Assembly: GCF_029543245.1 (NCBI RefSeq)
Contig: NZ_JARQWV010000015.1
Coordinates: 62,001 to 126,000, forward strand
Source of the DNA: Caulobacter endophyticus
GTDB taxonomy: Bacteria; Pseudomonadota; Alphaproteobacteria; Caulobacterales; Caulobacteraceae
Reading direction: 5' to 3'
DNA: 64,000 nucleotides
Position numbers and translations under genes: made by a program. This document shows positions 51,435 through 62,441 of this stretch, one piece after another (within the stretch, counting starts at the first letter, position 1; each line of letters begins with the position of its first letter). Under the pieces are notes generated by a model. The model searched no databases, was not told where the DNA came from, and saw only the letters and a program-made list of their open reading frames with translations.

Positions 51435-52190
51435 TTAGCGAGCCAGGAAGCCGAACAGGTCGCTGCCGGTGGCCAGGTCGGCGCCGGCGGCGTTGCGGGC
51501 CTTCAGGCTGCCGCCGAAGGTGTAGCGCAGGCCAACCTTCACGGCGTCCGACTTCAGGTCGGCCAGGTCGTCGGCTTCGCTGTGGGTGTACTTGGCGAAG
51601 GTCGACCAGCCGGTGTTGGCGAACTTGTATTCGCCGCCGACGTTGATGTCCCAGATGTCGGCGTCGACGAGGCCGTCAACGTTCGACCAGCCCAGGCCGG
51701 CGTCCAGACGGAAGTCGTCCGAGACGAAGTAGTTGGCGCCGGCGCGGACGGTCCACAGGTCGGCGTCCAGGTCGTTCGACTGACCGTAGGCGGCGAGACC
51801 CGTCAGGGTCACGTTGCCGAGGTACTTCTGGGCTTCGCCACCGACGGCCCACAGGGTGTCGTTCGACGGACGCGACAGGGCGGTGAAGCCGCCGATGCGC
51901 AGGCCGTTGCCGACGACGGTCGTGGCGTGCACGGCGCCCGAGGCGACGGTGTTCTGCGACAGGTCGTTGTCGGCGATCGAGACGTCGGCGGCGCCGGTGA
52001 TGGTCCACGAACCGGTCGGGATGGCGACCGAGCCGTCGATCACGACCGAGGTGCCTTCGGCGTCGCCGAAGCTGGTGTCGACGTTGTTGTAGTCAACGGC
52101 GGCGCCGACCGAACCGATGTTCTGGGCGAAAGCGGGAGCCGAAACGGCCACGGCCAGAACGGCGGCGGCGGCGAACAGTTGGGTCTTCAT
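51435..52190 (-). CDS. Outer-membrane beta-barrel protein, porin-like
   Basis: A 251-aa protein with a signal peptide (residues 1-22, ending APAFAQN). The mature part is built of alternating beta-strands rich in Gly, Asp, Asn and aromatic residues, for example VDYNNVDTSFGD, YFVSDDFRLDAGLGWSNVDG and YTHSEADDLADLKSD. A full-length barrel of about 10-12 strands is likely. No family name can be given. It lies far upstream of the ribosomal cluster on the opposite strand, with its own terminator. Confidence 0.8.
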   Translation of the reverse strand: MKTQLFAAAAVLAVAVSAPAFAQNIGSVGAAVDYNNVDTSFGDAEGTSVVIDGSVAIPTGSWTITGAADVSIADNDLSQNTVASGAVHATTVVGNGLRIGGFTALSRPSNDTLWAVGGEAQKYLGNVTLTGLAAYGQSNDLDADLWTVRAGANYFVSDDFRLDAGLGWSNVDGLVDADIWDINVGGEYKFANTGWSTFAKYTHSEADDLADLKSDAVKVGLRYTFGGSLKARNAAGADLATGSDLFGFLAR

Positions 52191-52815
52191 AGTGGGTAAT
52201 CCCCTTACTCATGTGGTCTCGACGGCGGGCGGTCGTTTTGGGGAGGGCCTCCCTTCCGTCGAGCGGGGCGGACTTATGAAGGTTCGATGACGGCCGCAAG
52301 GCTCTGTTCGACCGTTCGAGGCGGTATGGTGCGCAAATACTACACTTGCAGGAATGAATTCGGTTTCTATACGCGCGGGTCGCGCACAAAGATTGTGTGT
52401 ATCGGGGCAAAATCGGTGAACATTGCTTTTTGGTAGGCCGCGTTTCGGCCATAAACGTTAAGCCGCCCCGTTCGCGTCAAAGGCTTCACACCTTGTTAAG
52501 CAAGCTGTCGCGAAAGCCCGCCGGGACCGCTTGACGAAACCGATTCAGATACGTAAAAGCGCCCCTCTGTTGGACCGGCTGTGAGCTCTAGGGCTCAAAC
52601 GCGGTTCGCAAGCGACCCGTACCCTAGCGTCCTTCTCATCCAGAGGAGGGTTCTCCTCGGAGGACGGCGAGGTTGTGGATCACCGGCCTTCGTGGGTAAC
52701 CGCGCGGGCCAATTTGTTTTGCGGACGCTGCGTTCGGACGTCTCGAAAGAGGAGTCCGGGTTGGTCTTTGAAATGGTTCGAGACGCGGGCGCAGCCCACT
52801 AGGAAACCGAGCGAT
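52191..52815. other. Long intergenic region and S10-operon leader
   Basis: 625 bases: the minus-strand promoter side of the porin-like gene (52191 to about 52450) and the leader of the ribosomal operon. No gene is seen. Hairpins in the leader are CGTCCT/AGGACG enclosing GAGGA/TCCTC (52628-52666) and CGTCTCGAA/TTCGAGACG (52739-52785), the latter just before rpsJ. Confidence 0.6.
52531..52559 (+). promoter_or_regulatory. Candidate S10-operon promoter
   Basis: TTGACG, 17-base spacer, TAAAAG. The -35 fits the Caulobacter housekeeping consensus well; the -10 is weak. The implied leader is about 250 nt long. Confidence 0.45.
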
Positions 52816-53124
<309 letters not shown>

Positions 53125-53138
53125 GGAGGGCCGAACTG

Positions 53139-53903
53139 ATGACTCTCCCCGCTAACCGCACCGGCGTGATCGCCAAGAAGCTCGGCATGACCCGCTTCTT
53201 CGACGAAGCCGGTCAGCACGTGCCGGTCACCGTCCTGTCGCTCGATGGTTGCCAGGTCGTTGCTCAGCGCACCGTCGAGAAGGACGGTTACACCGCCCTG
53301 CAACTCGGCGCCGGCGCCAAGAAGCCCAAGAACACCTCGAAGGCCGAGCGTGGCCACTTCGGCAAGAACTCGGTCGAGCCCAAGCGCATCGTCGCCGAAT
53401 TCCGCGTCGATGAAGCCGCTCTGATCGAAGTGGGCGCGGAATTCACCGCCGACCACTACGTCGCCGGCCAGAAGGTCGACATCCAGGGCGTCACCGTCGG
53501 TAAGGGTTTTGCCGGCGCCATGAAGCGCTGGAACTTCGGTGGTCTGCGCGCCACCCACGGTGTCTCGGTCTCGCACCGTTCGCACGGTTCGACCGGTAAC
53601 CGCCAGGATCCGGGCCGTACGTTCCCGGGCAAGAAGATGGCTGGTCACCTGGGTCAAGAAACCGTCACCACCCTCAACGTCACCGTCTGGAAGGTCGACG
53701 TCGAGCGCGGCCTGATCCTGGTCAAGGGCGCCGTCCCGGGCCACGAAGGCAGCTACGTGAAGATCCGCGACGCCGTGAAGAAGGCCGCTCCGGCCGACCT
53801 GCCGCGTCCGGGCGCCTTCCGTAAGGCTGGCGAGGCTGCTCCGGCTGCTGAAACCCCCGCTGAAGAGGCCCCCGCGGCGACGACCGAAGAGGGCGAAGGC
53901 TAA
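53139..53903 (+). CDS. rplC: Ribosomal protein L3, with acidic C-terminal extension
   Basis: 254-aa 50S protein that contacts 23S rRNA. The core includes [24 protein letters not shown], the loop [15 protein letters not shown] and [14 protein letters not shown], needed near the peptidyl-transferase centre. The last ~45 residues ([21 protein letters not shown]...) are an Ala/Glu-rich extension not in the usual ~210-aa form. The stop overlaps the rplD ATG (TAATG). Confidence 0.97.
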   Translation: MTLPANRTGVIAKKLGMTRFFDEAGQHVPVTVLSLDGCQVVAQRTVEKDGYTALQLGAGAKKPKNTSKAERGHFGKNSVEPKRIVAEFRVDEAALIEVGAEFTADHYVAGQKVDIQGVTVGKGFAGAMKRWNFGGLRATHGVSVSHRSHGSTGNRQDPGRTFPGKKMAGHLGQETVTTLNVTVWKVDVERGLILVKGAVPGHEGSYVKIRDAVKKAAPADLPRPGAFRKAGEAAPAAETPAEEAPAATTEEGEG

Positions 53904-54541
53904 TGAAACTCGACGTCATCAAACTTGACGGCGGCAAGGCCGGCTCCGTGGATCTCGACGACGCCATCTTCGGCATCGAAGACATCCGCGGCGACATCCT
54001 GCAGCGCGTCGTCACCTGGCAGCTGGCCAAGCGCCGCTCGGGCAACCACAAGATTCAAGTTCGTAACGAGGTCTCTCGTACGGGCAAGAAGATGTACAAG
54101 CAGAAGGGCACCGGCGGCGCTCGTCACGGCTCGCGTCGTGCGGCTCAGTTCGTCGGCGGCGCCAAGGCTCACGGCCCGGTCGTCCGCAGCCACGCCTTCG
54201 ATCTTCCCAAGAAGATCCGGGCCCTGGCCCTGCGTCACGCCCTGTCGTCGAAGGCCAAGGCCGGCTCGCTCGTCGTTCTCGACAGCGCCGTTCTGACCGA
54301 AGCGAAGACGGCCGCCCTGCGCGCCAACTTCGACAAGATCGGTCTGAAGAACGCCCTGGTCATCGCCGGTCCGGAAGTGGACGCGAACTTCAAGCTCGCC
54401 GCCCGCAACATTCCGAACGTGGACGTGCTGCCGAACGCCGGCCTGAACGTCTACGACGTGCTGCGTCGCCAGACCCTGGTCCTGACCAAGGACGCGGTCG
54501 AAGCGATCTCGGCTCGTTTCGCTGAGAAGGAAGCCGCGTAA
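53903..54541 (+). CDS. rplD: Ribosomal protein L4
   Basis: 212-aa 50S protein; in many bacteria it represses its own operon by binding the S10 leader. [20 protein letters not shown] is the conserved loop that reaches the exit tunnel, and [21 protein letters not shown] follows. Overlaps rplC and rplW by one base each. Confidence 0.98.
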   Translation: MKLDVIKLDGGKAGSVDLDDAIFGIEDIRGDILQRVVTWQLAKRRSGNHKIQVRNEVSRTGKKMYKQKGTGGARHGSRRAAQFVGGAKAHGPVVRSHAFDLPKKIRALALRHALSSKAKAGSLVVLDSAVLTEAKTAALRANFDKIGLKNALVIAGPEVDANFKLAARNIPNVDVLPNAGLNVYDVLRRQTLVLTKDAVEAISARFAEKEAA

Positions 54542-54837
54542 TGGCCGCTACCGCCCGCCACTACGACACGATCCTGTCGCCGGTGATCACCGAAAAGACG
54601 ACCCTGCTCAGCGAGCAGAACAAGGTTGTCTTCAAGGTGGCCGCCGATGCGTCGAAGGACGAAATCGCCGCCGCAGTCGAAGAGCTGTTCAAGGTCAAGG
54701 TCACCAAGGTCAACACCCTGGTCGCCAAGGGCAAGACCAAGCGCTTCCGTGGCATCGTCGGTCGCCGCACCGACGTCAAGAAAGCGATCGTGACCCTGGC
54801 CGAAGGCCAGTCGATCGACATCACGACGGGGCTCTAA
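54541..54837 (+). CDS. rplW: Ribosomal protein L23
   Basis: 98-aa protein at the 50S tunnel exit, dock for SRP and trigger factor. [27 protein letters not shown] and [19 protein letters not shown] are typical. Its start overlaps the rplD stop and rplB begins 3 bases after its end. Confidence 0.98.
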   Translation: MAATARHYDTILSPVITEKTTLLSEQNKVVFKVAADASKDEIAAAVEELFKVKVTKVNTLVAKGKTKRFRGIVGRRTDVKKAIVTLAEGQSIDITTGL

Positions 54838-54840
54838 GAC

Positions 54841-55677
54841 ATGGCCTTGAAGCACTTTAACCCGACCAGCCCCGGCCAGCGCGGCCTGGTGCTGATCGAT
54901 CGCAGCGAACTCCACAAGGGTCGCCCGGAAAAGAAGCTCGTTGAGGGCCTCTCGAAGTCGGGCGGTCGTGGCGGCAACGGCCGTATCGCCGTTCGCTTCC
55001 GCGGCGGCGGCGCCAAGCGCCTGTACCGTCTGGTGGACTTCAAGCGTCGTAAGCAAGGCACGGCCACGGTCGTTCGCCTCGAGTACGATCCGAACCGCAC
55101 CGCGTTCATCGCCCTGATCAAGTATCAGGACGGCGAGCTGGCCTACATCCTGGCCCCGCAACGCCTCAAGGCCGGCGACGAAGTCGTCACCGCCGAGAAG
55201 GTCGACGTGAAGCCGGGCAACGCCTCGCCGCTGCGCACGCTGCCGATCGGTACGATCATCCACAACGTCGAGCTGAAGCCCGCCAAGGGCGGTCAGATCG
55301 CCCGTTCGGCTGGCGCCTACGCCCAGCTGGTCGGTCGTGACGCCGGCTACGCCCAGATCCGCCTGAACTCGGGCGAGCTGCGCATGGTCCTCGACACCTG
55401 CATGGCCACCGTCGGCGCGGTTTCGAACCCCGACCACATGAACGAAAACCTCGGCAAGGCCGGTCGTGTTCGTCACATGGGTCGTCGCCCGCACGTCCGC
55501 GGCGTCGCCATGAACCCGGTCGACCACCCCCACGGTGGTGGTGAAGGCCGCACCTCGGGCGGTCGCCACCCGGTGACCCCGGCTGGTAAGCCGACCAAGG
55601 GCGCCAAGACCCGCGTCAACAAGGCCACGGATAAGTTCATCATCCGTTCGCGCCACAAAGCGAAGAAGGGCCGCTAA
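54841..55677 (+). CDS. rplB: Ribosomal protein L2
   Basis: 278-aa protein needed for subunit joining and peptidyl transfer. The conserved C-terminal segment [20 protein letters not shown] holds the essential histidine (HPHGGGEG). [17 protein letters not shown] is the N-terminal RNA-binding part. Typical length. Confidence 0.98.
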   Translation: MALKHFNPTSPGQRGLVLIDRSELHKGRPEKKLVEGLSKSGGRGGNGRIAVRFRGGGAKRLYRLVDFKRRKQGTATVVRLEYDPNRTAFIALIKYQDGELAYILAPQRLKAGDEVVTAEKVDVKPGNASPLRTLPIGTIIHNVELKPAKGGQIARSAGAYAQLVGRDAGYAQIRLNSGELRMVLDTCMATVGAVSNPDHMNENLGKAGRVRHMGRRPHVRGVAMNPVDHPHGGGEGRTSGGRHPVTPAGKPTKGAKTRVNKATDKFIIRSRHKAKKGR

Positions 55678-55680
55678 GCC

Positions 55681-55959
55681 ATGACCCGCTCCGTCTGGAA
55701 AGGCCCGTTTGTCGACGGGTACCTCCTGAAGAAGGCCGACGCCGCTCTGTCGTCGGGCCGCAAGGACGTCATCAAGACCTGGTCGCGTCGTTCGACGATC
55801 ATGCCGCAATTCGTCGGCCTGACCTTCGGCGTCCACAACGGCCAGAAGCACGTCCCGGTCTCCGTGTCGGAAGACATGGTCGGCATGAAGTTCGGCGAGT
55901 TCGCTCCCACGCGTAACTTCCCGGGCCACGCCGCCGACAAGAAGGCCAAGAGGAAGTAA
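55681..55959 (+). CDS. rpsS: Ribosomal protein S19
   Basis: 92-aa 30S head protein. [42 protein letters not shown] and [19 protein letters not shown] are the family signature. Three bases after rplB. Confidence 0.98.
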   Translation: MTRSVWKGPFVDGYLLKKADAALSSGRKDVIKTWSRRSTIMPQFVGLTFGVHNGQKHVPVSVSEDMVGMKFGEFAPTRNFPGHAADKKAKRK

Positions 55960-55961
55960 TC

Positions 55962-56342
55962 ATGGCCAAGCAAAAGCAAGCTCGCCGCCTGGAAGGCGTT
56001 GAGGCGATGGCCAAGGTGCGCACCCTGCGCACCAGCCCGCGCAAGCTGAACCTGGTCGCTCAGTCCATCCGTGGCCTGAACGTCCAGCGCGCTCTGAACG
56101 AGCTCGAATTCAGCCACAAGCGTATCGCCCAAGACGTCCGCAAGGCGCTGTACTCGGCCATCTCGAACGCCGAGAACAACCACAACCTCGACATCGACTC
56201 GCTGGTCGTCGCCGAGGCCTATGTGGGCAAGAACCTGGTGATGAAGCGCTTCTCGCCCCGCGCCCGCGGTCGTGCGACGCGCGTGGAAAAGCCGTTCTCC
56301 GAGATCACGATCGTGGTCCGCGAACTGGGTGAGGCCGCCTAA
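55962..56342 (+). CDS. rplV: Ribosomal protein L22
   Basis: 126-aa tunnel protein whose beta-hairpin lines the exit channel. [20 protein letters not shown], the segment [23 protein letters not shown] and [16 protein letters not shown] are typical. One base overlap with rpsC (TAATG). Confidence 0.98.
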   Translation: MAKQKQARRLEGVEAMAKVRTLRTSPRKLNLVAQSIRGLNVQRALNELEFSHKRIAQDVRKALYSAISNAENNHNLDIDSLVVAEAYVGKNLVMKRFSPRARGRATRVEKPFSEITIVVRELGEAA

Positions 56343-57091
56343 TGGGTCAGAAAGTCAATCCGGTCGGGCTGCGGCTCGGCGTCAACCGCACCTGGGACAG
56401 CCGTTGGTTCTCCGACGGCGACCAGTACGGCAAGATGCTTCACCAGGACCTGGCCATCCGCGCCGCCCTGAAGAAGCGCCTGTACCAAGCTGGCGTCTCG
56501 CGCATCATCATCGAGCGCCCGCACAAGAAGTGCCGCATCACGATCTATGCCGCCCGTCCGGGCGTCATCATCGGCAAGAAGGGCGCTGACATCGAGAAGC
56601 TCCGCAAGGACCTCTCGGTGATGACCGAAGGCGAAGTCCACCTGAACATCGTCGAGATCCGCAAGCCGGAAACCGACGCTCAGCTGGTCGCCGAGTCCAT
56701 CGCTCAGCAACTCGAGCGCCGGATCGCCTTCCGTCGTGCGATGAAGCGTTCGATCCAGTCGGCCGTGCGTCTCGGCGCCAAGGGCGTCCGGATCAACGTC
56801 TCGGGCCGCCTCGGCGGCGCCGAAATCGCCCGCATGGAATGGTACCGCGAAGGTCGCGTTCCGCTGCACACCCTGCGCGCGGACATCGACTACGGTTTCG
56901 CTGAAGCCAAGACCACCTACGGCATCATCGGCGTGAAGACCTGGATCTTCAAAGGCGAAGTGCTGGAGCATGACCCGATGGCGCTGGACAAGCGTCTCGC
57001 TTCCGAATCCGGCCCGGCCGGTGAAGGCGGTGGACGTGAGCGCGGCGATCGCCCGGACCGCGGCGACCGCGGCCGCCGCAATCGGGACTAA
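56342..57091 (+). CDS. rpsC: Ribosomal protein S3, with Arg/Gly/Asp-rich tail
   Basis: 249-aa 30S protein at the mRNA entry, with helicase activity. The KH domain has [17 protein letters not shown]; the C-terminal domain has [31 protein letters not shown]. The end ([19 protein letters not shown]) is a charged, disordered tail with repeated R-G-D. Core length normal. Confidence 0.97.
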   Translation: MGQKVNPVGLRLGVNRTWDSRWFSDGDQYGKMLHQDLAIRAALKKRLYQAGVSRIIIERPHKKCRITIYAARPGVIIGKKGADIEKLRKDLSVMTEGEVHLNIVEIRKPETDAQLVAESIAQQLERRIAFRRAMKRSIQSAVRLGAKGVRINVSGRLGGAEIARMEWYREGRVPLHTLRADIDYGFAEAKTTYGIIGVKTWIFKGEVLEHDPMALDKRLASESGPAGEGGGRERGDRPDRGDRGRRNRD

Positions 57092-57103
57092 GGATAGAGC
57101 GCT

Positions 57104-57535
57104 ATGCTGTCACCGAAGAAAACCAAGTTCCGCAAGCAGTTCAAGGGCCGTATCCACGGCGCCTCGAAGGGCGGCACCCTGCTGAACTTCGGCTCCTACG
57201 GCCTCAAGGCCGTTGAGCCGGAGCGCATCACGGCTCGCCAGATCGAAGCTGCTCGTCGCGCCATCACCCGCCAGATGAAGCGTCAAGGCCGCGTCTGGAT
57301 CCGCATCTTCCCGGACGTGCCGGTCACCGGCAAGCCGGCCGAAGTCCGGATGGGTAAGGGCAAGGGCGCCGTCGATTACTGGGCCGCTCGCGTGGCCCCC
57401 GGCCGCATCATGTTCGAAATCGACGGCGTGCCGGACGATATCGCGCGTGAAGCGCTGCGCCTCGGCGCGGCGAAGCTGCCGATCCGCACTCGTGTCGTCA
57501 CCCGCCTCGACGCGGGCGTGGCCGTGGAGGCTTGA
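57104..57535 (+). CDS. rplP: Ribosomal protein L16
   Basis: 143-aa protein near the A site. [19 protein letters not shown], then [21 protein letters not shown] and [18 protein letters not shown] are typical. It follows rpsC by 12 bases and ends 5 bases before rpmC. Confidence 0.98.
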   Translation: MLSPKKTKFRKQFKGRIHGASKGGTLLNFGSYGLKAVEPERITARQIEAARRAITRQMKRQGRVWIRIFPDVPVTGKPAEVRMGKGKGAVDYWAARVAPGRIMFEIDGVPDDIAREALRLGAAKLPIRTRVVTRLDAGVAVEA

Positions 57536-57540
57536 GGCTC

Positions 57541-57732
57541 ATGAAGATCGCCGACATCCGGGGCCTGACCCCCGATCAACTCGCCGAAACCCTGCTGAAC
57601 CTGAAGAAAGAGCAGTTCAACCTGCGCTTCCAGGCCGCCACGGGTCAGGTCGAGAAGACCCACCGCGTGAACGAGATCCGCAAGGATATCGCGCGGATCA
57701 AGACCGTGCTGCGCGCCAAGGCCGCGGCGTAA
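57541..57732 (+). CDS. rpmC: Ribosomal protein L29
   Basis: 63-aa helical protein near the tunnel exit. [30 protein letters not shown] is typical. The ATG at 57541 is used; a TTG at 57532 would add three residues and overlap rplP. Confidence 0.97.
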   Translation: MKIADIRGLTPDQLAETLLNLKKEQFNLRFQAATGQVEKTHRVNEIRKDIARIKTVLRAKAAA

Positions 57733-57742
57733 GGAGAACGAT

Positions 57743-57982
57743 ATGCCCAAGCGTATCCTCGAAGGGGTCGTCGTCTCCGATAAGGGTGACAAGACCGTTG
57801 TGGTGAAGGTGGAACGCACCATCGTTCACCCCCTTCTGAAGAAGATCGTGCGCCGCTCTAAGAAGTACCACGCGCACGACGAAGCCAATGTGTACAAGAC
57901 GGGCGAAACCATTCGCATCGTCGAGTGCGCTCCGAAGTCCAAGCTGAAGACCTGGGAAGTGCTTCCCAAGGCTTCGGCCTAA
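57743..57982 (+). CDS. rpsQ: Ribosomal protein S17
   Basis: 79-aa OB-fold 30S protein. [32 protein letters not shown] and [20 protein letters not shown] match the family. Preceded by AAGGAGAACG. Confidence 0.98.
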   Translation: MPKRILEGVVVSDKGDKTVVVKVERTIVHPLLKKIVRRSKKYHAHDEANVYKTGETIRIVECAPKSKLKTWEVLPKASA

Positions 57983-58000
57983 GTCTGGAAGGTCTAAACC

Positions 58001-58369
58001 ATGATCCAGATGCAAACTAACCTGGACGTCGCCGACAACTCTGGCGCTCGCCGGGTCATGTGCATCAAGGTGTTGGGCGGCGCTGGCCGTCGCTACGCCA
58101 GCGTTGGCGACGTCATCGTCGTCTCCGTGAAGGAAGCCATCCCGCGCGGTCGCGTGAAGAAGGGTGACGTTCTGCGCGCCGTCGTGGTTCGCGTGAACCA
58201 GGGCCTGAAGCGCAAAGACGGTTCGATGATCCGCTTCGACAAGAACGCGGCCGTCATCGTCAACAAGCAGAGCGAGCCGGTCGGCACGCGGATCTTCGGC
58301 CCGGTTCCCCGTGAACTGCGCGCCAAGAACCACATGAAGATCATCTCCCTCGCGCCGGAGGTGCTGTAA
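58001..58369 (+). CDS. rplN: Ribosomal protein L14
   Basis: 122-aa 50S protein at the subunit interface. [27 protein letters not shown] and [20 protein letters not shown] are unmistakable. Overlaps rplX by one base. Confidence 0.98.
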   Translation: MIQMQTNLDVADNSGARRVMCIKVLGGAGRRYASVGDVIVVSVKEAIPRGRVKKGDVLRAVVVRVNQGLKRKDGSMIRFDKNAAVIVNKQSEPVGTRIFGPVPRELRAKNHMKIISLAPEVL

Positions 58370-58683
58370 TGGCTGCTAAGATCAAGAAGGGCGACCGCGT
58401 CGTCGTTCTCGCCGGCAAGGACAAGGGCAAGCAAGGCGCTGTGACCCAAGTCCTGCCGAAGGAAAACCGGGTTGTCGTGGAGGGCGTGAACATGGTCGCC
58501 CGCCACACCAAGCCGACCCAGGCCGACCCCCAGGGCGGCATCAAGCACAAGGAAGCCGCGCTGCACGTCTCGAACGTCGCCGTCGTGGACTCCAACGGCA
58601 AGCCCACCCGCGTCGGCTTCAAGATCGAAGGCGACAAGAAGGTGCGCGTCGCCAAGACGACCGGCGAGGTGATCAATGGCTGA
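58369..58683 (+). CDS. rplX: Ribosomal protein L24
   Basis: 104-aa KOW-domain assembly initiator. [36 protein letters not shown] is the KOW region. Its end overlaps rplE by 8 bases, so translation is coupled. Confidence 0.98.
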   Translation: MAAKIKKGDRVVVLAGKDKGKQGAVTQVLPKENRVVVEGVNMVARHTKPTQADPQGGIKHKEAALHVSNVAVVDSNGKPTRVGFKIEGDKKVRVAKTTGEVING

Positions 58684-59233
58684 TCAAGCTTACGAGCCCC
58701 GGCTGAAGACCGTCTACCGCGAGCGCATCCGCGCCGCGCTGAAGGAGCAGTTCGGCTACACCAACGAGATGCAGATCCCCAAGCTGGACAAGATCGTCCT
58801 GAACATGGGTATCGGCGAAGCCGTGGCCGACTCCAAGAAGGCCCAGCTGGCTCTGAAGGAACTGGAAGCGATCGCCGGCCAAAAGCCCGTCGCGACCCGC
58901 GCCCGCAAGTCGATCGCCGGCTTCAAGCTGCGCGAAGGCATGGTGGTCGGCGCGAAGGTCACCCTTCGCAAGGACCGGATGTTTGAATTCCTCGACCGCC
59001 TGGTCACGATCGCGCTGCCGCGCGTGAAGGACTTCCGTGGTCTGAACGGCAAGAGCTTCGACGGCCGTGGCAACTACGCCATGGGCCTGAAGGAGCACCT
59101 GGTGTTCCCGGAAATCAACTATGACCAGATCGAACAGATCTGGGGCATGGACATCATCGTCTGCACCACTGCGAAGTCCGACCAGGAAGCCAAGGCTCTC
59201 CTGAAGGAATTCCAGTTCCCGTTCGTCAACTAA
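58676..59233 (+). CDS. rplE: Ribosomal protein L5
   Basis: 185-aa 50S protein that binds 5S r[41 protein letters not shown] and [24 protein letters not shown] are typical. Starts inside the end of rplX. Confidence 0.98.
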   Translation: MADQAYEPRLKTVYRERIRAALKEQFGYTNEMQIPKLDKIVLNMGIGEAVADSKKAQLALKELEAIAGQKPVATRARKSIAGFKLREGMVVGAKVTLRKDRMFEFLDRLVTIALPRVKDFRGLNGKSFDGRGNYAMGLKEHLVFPEINYDQIEQIWGMDIIVCTTAKSDQEAKALLKEFQFPFVN

Positions 59234-59256
59234 GAGAGCGGGAAGGGAAAGAAACC

Positions 59257-59562
59257 ATGGCCAAGAAAAGCGCCGTCAACCGCAACGAAGCCGTCAAGGC
59301 TCTCGTCAAGCAATACGCCGAAAAGCGCGCCGCGCTGAAGGCGATCGCCAACGACGAGACCCTGCCGCTCGAGGAACGCTTCGAGGCTCGCCTCAAGCTG
59401 GCGAAGCTGCCCCGCAGCAGCTCGCCGATCCGCATCCGCAACCGCTGCGAAGTCACGGGCCGTCCGCGCGCCTATTACCGCAAGCTTAAGATGAGCCGTG
59501 TGGCCCTTCGCGAACTTGGTTCGCAAGGCCTGATCCCCGGCCTCGTCAAGTCGAGCTGGTGA
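59257..59562 (+). CDS. rpsN: Ribosomal protein S14 (zinc-independent, long form)
   Basis: 101-aa S14. [25 protein letters not shown] is present but the CxxC...CxxC zinc ligands of the short form are absent, so this is the C-minus type. [18 protein letters not shown] is the family end. Confidence 0.98.
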   Translation: MAKKSAVNRNEAVKALVKQYAEKRAALKAIANDETLPLEERFEARLKLAKLPRSSSPIRIRNRCEVTGRPRAYYRKLKMSRVALRELGSQGLIPGLVKSSW

Positions 59563-59572
59563 GGACGATCAG

Positions 59573-59971
59573 ATGTCGATGAACGACCCCCTGAGCGACA
59601 TGATCGCTCGCATCAAGAACGCCGCCCTGCGCAAGCGCAACAAGGTCTCGACGCCGGCTTCCAAGCTGCGCGCCCGCGTCCTCGACGTGCTGGCCGACGA
59701 GGGCTACATCCGCGGCTACTCGCTGGTCGAGAAGCCCGGTGCGTTCCCCGAATTCGAGATCGAGCTCAAGTACTTCGACGGTGAGCCCGTGATCGCCGAG
59801 ATCAGCCGCGTGTCCAAGCCTGGCCGTCGCGTCTATTCGTCGATCAAGGACCTCAAGCCGATCAAGAACGGCCTGGGCATCTCGATCCTGTCGACGCCGA
59901 AGGGCGTCATGTCGGACACCGCTGCACGCGACGCTAACGTCGGCGGCGAAGTCCTCTGCCGCGTCTACTAG
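59573..59971 (+). CDS. rpsH: Ribosomal protein S8
   Basis: 132-aa 30S assembly protein, often the spc operon regulator in other bacteria. [22 protein letters not shown] and the ending [31 protein letters not shown] are typical. Confidence 0.98.
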   Translation: MSMNDPLSDMIARIKNAALRKRNKVSTPASKLRARVLDVLADEGYIRGYSLVEKPGAFPEFEIELKYFDGEPVIAEISRVSKPGRRVYSSIKDLKPIKNGLGISILSTPKGVMSDTAARDANVGGEVLCRVY

Positions 59972-59989
59972 GCGCGGGAGGGAAAGAGC

Positions 59990-60523
59990 ATGTCACGTAT
60001 CGGTAAGAAAGCCGTCGCAATCCCCTCGGGCGTGCAAGTCACGCTCGCGGGTCAGACGGTCACGGTGAAGGGCCCGAAGGGTCAGCTGTCGTGGACGATC
60101 GCCGACGAAGTCGAAGTCAAGCAAGAGGGCGCTGAGCTCCTGCTGACTCCGCGCGTCGACACCAAGCGCGCCAAGGGCATGTGGGGTCTGTCCCGCACTC
60201 TGGTGGCCAACATGGTGCACGGCGTCACCGCCGGCTTCGAGGAAAACCTCGAGCTGGTCGGCGTCGGTTACCGCGCCGCCATGAAGGGCACCGCCCTGAG
60301 CCTCCAGCTCGGTTTCAGCCACGATGTGGACGTTGAGGCTCCGGCCGGCGTCACCTTCGCTGTGCCGAAGCAAACCGAAATCAAGATCGCCGGCATCGAC
60401 AAGCAGGCGGTCGGCGAGATTGCCGCGAAGATCCGCCGCATCCGTCCGCCCGAGCCCTACAAGGGCAAGGGCGTGCGCTATGCCGGCGAGAAGGTTCGTC
60501 GCAAGGAAGGCAAGAAGAAGTAA
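59990..60523 (+). CDS. rplF: Ribosomal protein L6
   Basis: 177-aa 50S protein. [29 protein letters not shown] and [27 protein letters not shown] are the family hallmarks. Confidence 0.98.
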   Translation: MSRIGKKAVAIPSGVQVTLAGQTVTVKGPKGQLSWTIADEVEVKQEGAELLLTPRVDTKRAKGMWGLSRTLVANMVHGVTAGFEENLELVGVGYRAAMKGTALSLQLGFSHDVDVEAPAGVTFAVPKQTEIKIAGIDKQAVGEIAAKIRRIRPPEPYKGKGVRYAGEKVRRKEGKKK

Positions 60524-60526
60524 GCC

Positions 60527-60877
60527 ATGGCGCTCTCTCCTCGTGAATCGGCGGCCAAGCGCGCTCAGCGCAACCGGACCCGCCTCAAGTCGCTGGCCAA
60601 CGGCCGTCCGCGTCTGTCGGTCTTCCGCTCGTCCAAGAACATCTACGCCCAGGTCATCGATGATGAACGCGGCGTGACCCTGGCGTCGGCTTCCACCCTG
60701 GAAGCCGAAGGCAAGGGCGCGGACAAGGACGCTGCGGCCGCCGTCGGCAAGCTCGTCGCCGAGCGCGCGATCGAAAAGGGCGTCAAGGACGTCGTCTTCG
60801 ATCGTGGCGGCTACATCTTCCACGGACGGGTGAAAGCCCTGGCCGACGCCGCGCGCGAAGCCGGCCTGAACTTCTAA
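60527..60877 (+). CDS. rplR: Ribosomal protein L18
   Basis: 116-aa 5S rRNA-binding protein. [29 protein letters not shown] and [26 protein letters not shown] are typical. Starts 3 bases after rplF. Confidence 0.98.
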   Translation: MALSPRESAAKRAQRNRTRLKSLANGRPRLSVFRSSKNIYAQVIDDERGVTLASASTLEAEGKGADKDAAAAVGKLVAERAIEKGVKDVVFDRGGYIFHGRVKALADAAREAGLNF

Positions 60878-60887
60878 GGGAAACACA

Positions 60888-61493
60888 ATGGCTCGTGGTG
60901 ACCAACAGCGCGGTGAAGGCGGTCAACGCCGTGACCGTCGCGACCGCAACGCCCCCGAAGAGCGGGTCGACAGCGACATCGTCGAAAAGCTCGTCCACAT
61001 CAACCGCGTCGCCGCCACCGTGAAGGGCGGCCGTCGCTTCAGCTTCGCCGCTCTGATGGTCGTTGGCGACCAAAAGGGCCGCGTCGGCTTCGGTCATGGC
61101 AAGGCGCGTGAAGTGCCGGAAGCCATCCGCAAGGCGACCGAAGAAGCCAAGAAGACCATGATCCGCGTCCCGCTCCGCGAGTCGCGCACCCTGCACCACG
61201 ACGGCGCTGGCCGTTGGGGCGCCGGTAAGGTCATGATGCGCGCTGCCCCTCCCGGCACGGGCGTCATCGCCGGTGGTCCGATGCGTGCGGTTCTCGAAAC
61301 CCTGGGCGTCCAGGACGTCGTGGCCAAGTCGACGGGTTCCTCGAACCCGTACAACATGGTTCGCGCCACGTTCGAAGCCCTGAAGGTCCAGTCGTCGCCC
61401 CGCCAGATCGCCGCCAAGCGCGGCAAGAAGGTTGGCGACATCCTCGGCCGTCGCGCCGACGGCGCTTCGTCGCCGGAAGCCATCGAGGGCTAA
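60888..61493 (+). CDS. rpsE: Ribosomal protein S5
   Basis: 201-aa 30S decoding-fidelity protein. [27 protein letters not shown] and [22 protein letters not shown] are typical. The first ~25 residues are an Arg/Asp/Gly-rich extension ([18 protein letters not shown]). Confidence 0.98.
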   Translation: MARGDQQRGEGGQRRDRRDRNAPEERVDSDIVEKLVHINRVAATVKGGRRFSFAALMVVGDQKGRVGFGHGKAREVPEAIRKATEEAKKTMIRVPLRESRTLHHDGAGRWGAGKVMMRAAPPGTGVIAGGPMRAVLETLGVQDVVAKSTGSSNPYNMVRATFEALKVQSSPRQIAAKRGKKVGDILGRRADGASSPEAIEG

Positions 61494-61496
61494 GTC

Positions 61497-61682
61497 ATGG
61501 CTGAAGCTAAGCAAGTCACGGTCCGCCAAACCGGCAGCCCGATCCGTCGCGAAAAGGACCAGCGCGCCACGCTCGCCGGTCTGGGTCTCAACAAGCTGGG
61601 CCGCGTGTCCACGCTGGAAGACACCCCGTCGGTCCGCGGCATGATCCGCAAGGTCGCGCACCTGCTGGAAATCGTCGAGTAA
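61497..61682 (+). CDS. rpmD: Ribosomal protein L30
   Basis: 61-aa 50S protein. [31 protein letters not shown] then [16 protein letters not shown] is typical. Followed by a strong terminator-like hairpin. Confidence 0.97.
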   Translation: MAEAKQVTVRQTGSPIRREKDQRATLAGLGLNKLGRVSTLEDTPSVRGMIRKVAHLLEIVE

Positions 61683-61707
61683 GTCTGTTACACGACGACC
61701 CAAGATC

Positions 61708-61741
61708 GCCACCCCGGTGAAAACCGGGGTGGCTTTCGTTT
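61708..61741 (+). terminator. Terminator-like hairpin between rpmD and rplO
   Basis: Perfect 11-bp stem GCCACCCCGGT / ACCGGGGTGGC closed by a GAAA tetraloop, then TTTCGTTT. A textbook intrinsic terminator in the middle of the ribosomal cluster. Confidence 0.8.
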
Positions 61742-61833
61742 GAAGTTCCGTCTTCGCGGCGGGATTTCACCAAGAGTTTTCAACGCCGAGTCCGGCCAGG
61801 CGGCCGGGCGCAGATCTCCAAGGAGAGGCACAT

Positions 61834-62319
61834 ATGACCAAGCTGAACGAACTGGCTCCGGCTCCCGGCTCCACCAAGGGCCGCATGCGCGTCGGCCGCG
61901 GCCCGGGCTCGGGCAAGGGCAAGACCGCCGGTCGCGGTGTGAAGGGCCAGAAGGCGCGCTCGGGCGTCGCCATCAACGGCTTCGAAGGCGGTCAAATGCC
62001 GCTGCACATGCGCATGCCGAAGCGCGGTTTCAACAACCCCTTCCGCCTCGAGTTCGCCGAAGTGAACCTGTGGCGCCTGGAACAGGCCGTCGAAGCCGGC
62101 AAGCTGAAGGCCGGCGCTGAAGTCTCGGTCGCCGACCTGGTCGCCGCCGGCGTCATCCGTCGCGAACTCGACGGCGTGAAGCTGCTGGGCAAGGGCGAGA
62201 TCAAGTCTGCCCTGAAGCTGACCGTCTACTCGGCCACCGAAGCCGCCATCAAGGCCGTCGAGGCCGCCGGTGGTTCGGTCACCGTGACCAAGAAGGCCAA
62301 GGCGCAAGCCGAAGCCTAA
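61834..62319 (+). CDS. rplO: Ribosomal protein L15
   Basis: 161-aa 50S assembly protein. The N-terminus [41 protein letters not shown] is the family signature. Preceded by AAGGAGAGG; separated from rpmD by 151 bases with a hairpin, so it may have its own promoter. Confidence 0.98.
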   Translation: MTKLNELAPAPGSTKGRMRVGRGPGSGKGKTAGRGVKGQKARSGVAINGFEGGQMPLHMRMPKRGFNNPFRLEFAEVNLWRLEQAVEAGKLKAGAEVSVADLVAAGVIRRELDGVKLLGKGEIKSALKLTVYSATEAAIKAVEAAGGSVTVTKKAKAQAEA

Positions 62320-62441
62320 GACCACAGAGTCATCCCGAGCCGTCCCGCCGGATCGTCCTGGCGGATGGCCCGGGAGCCGGGCGGGGTAGGGGCCTTTGCG
62401 CACCAACTCGCCATAAAGCCCCATCGGGATGACGTTCTTTC

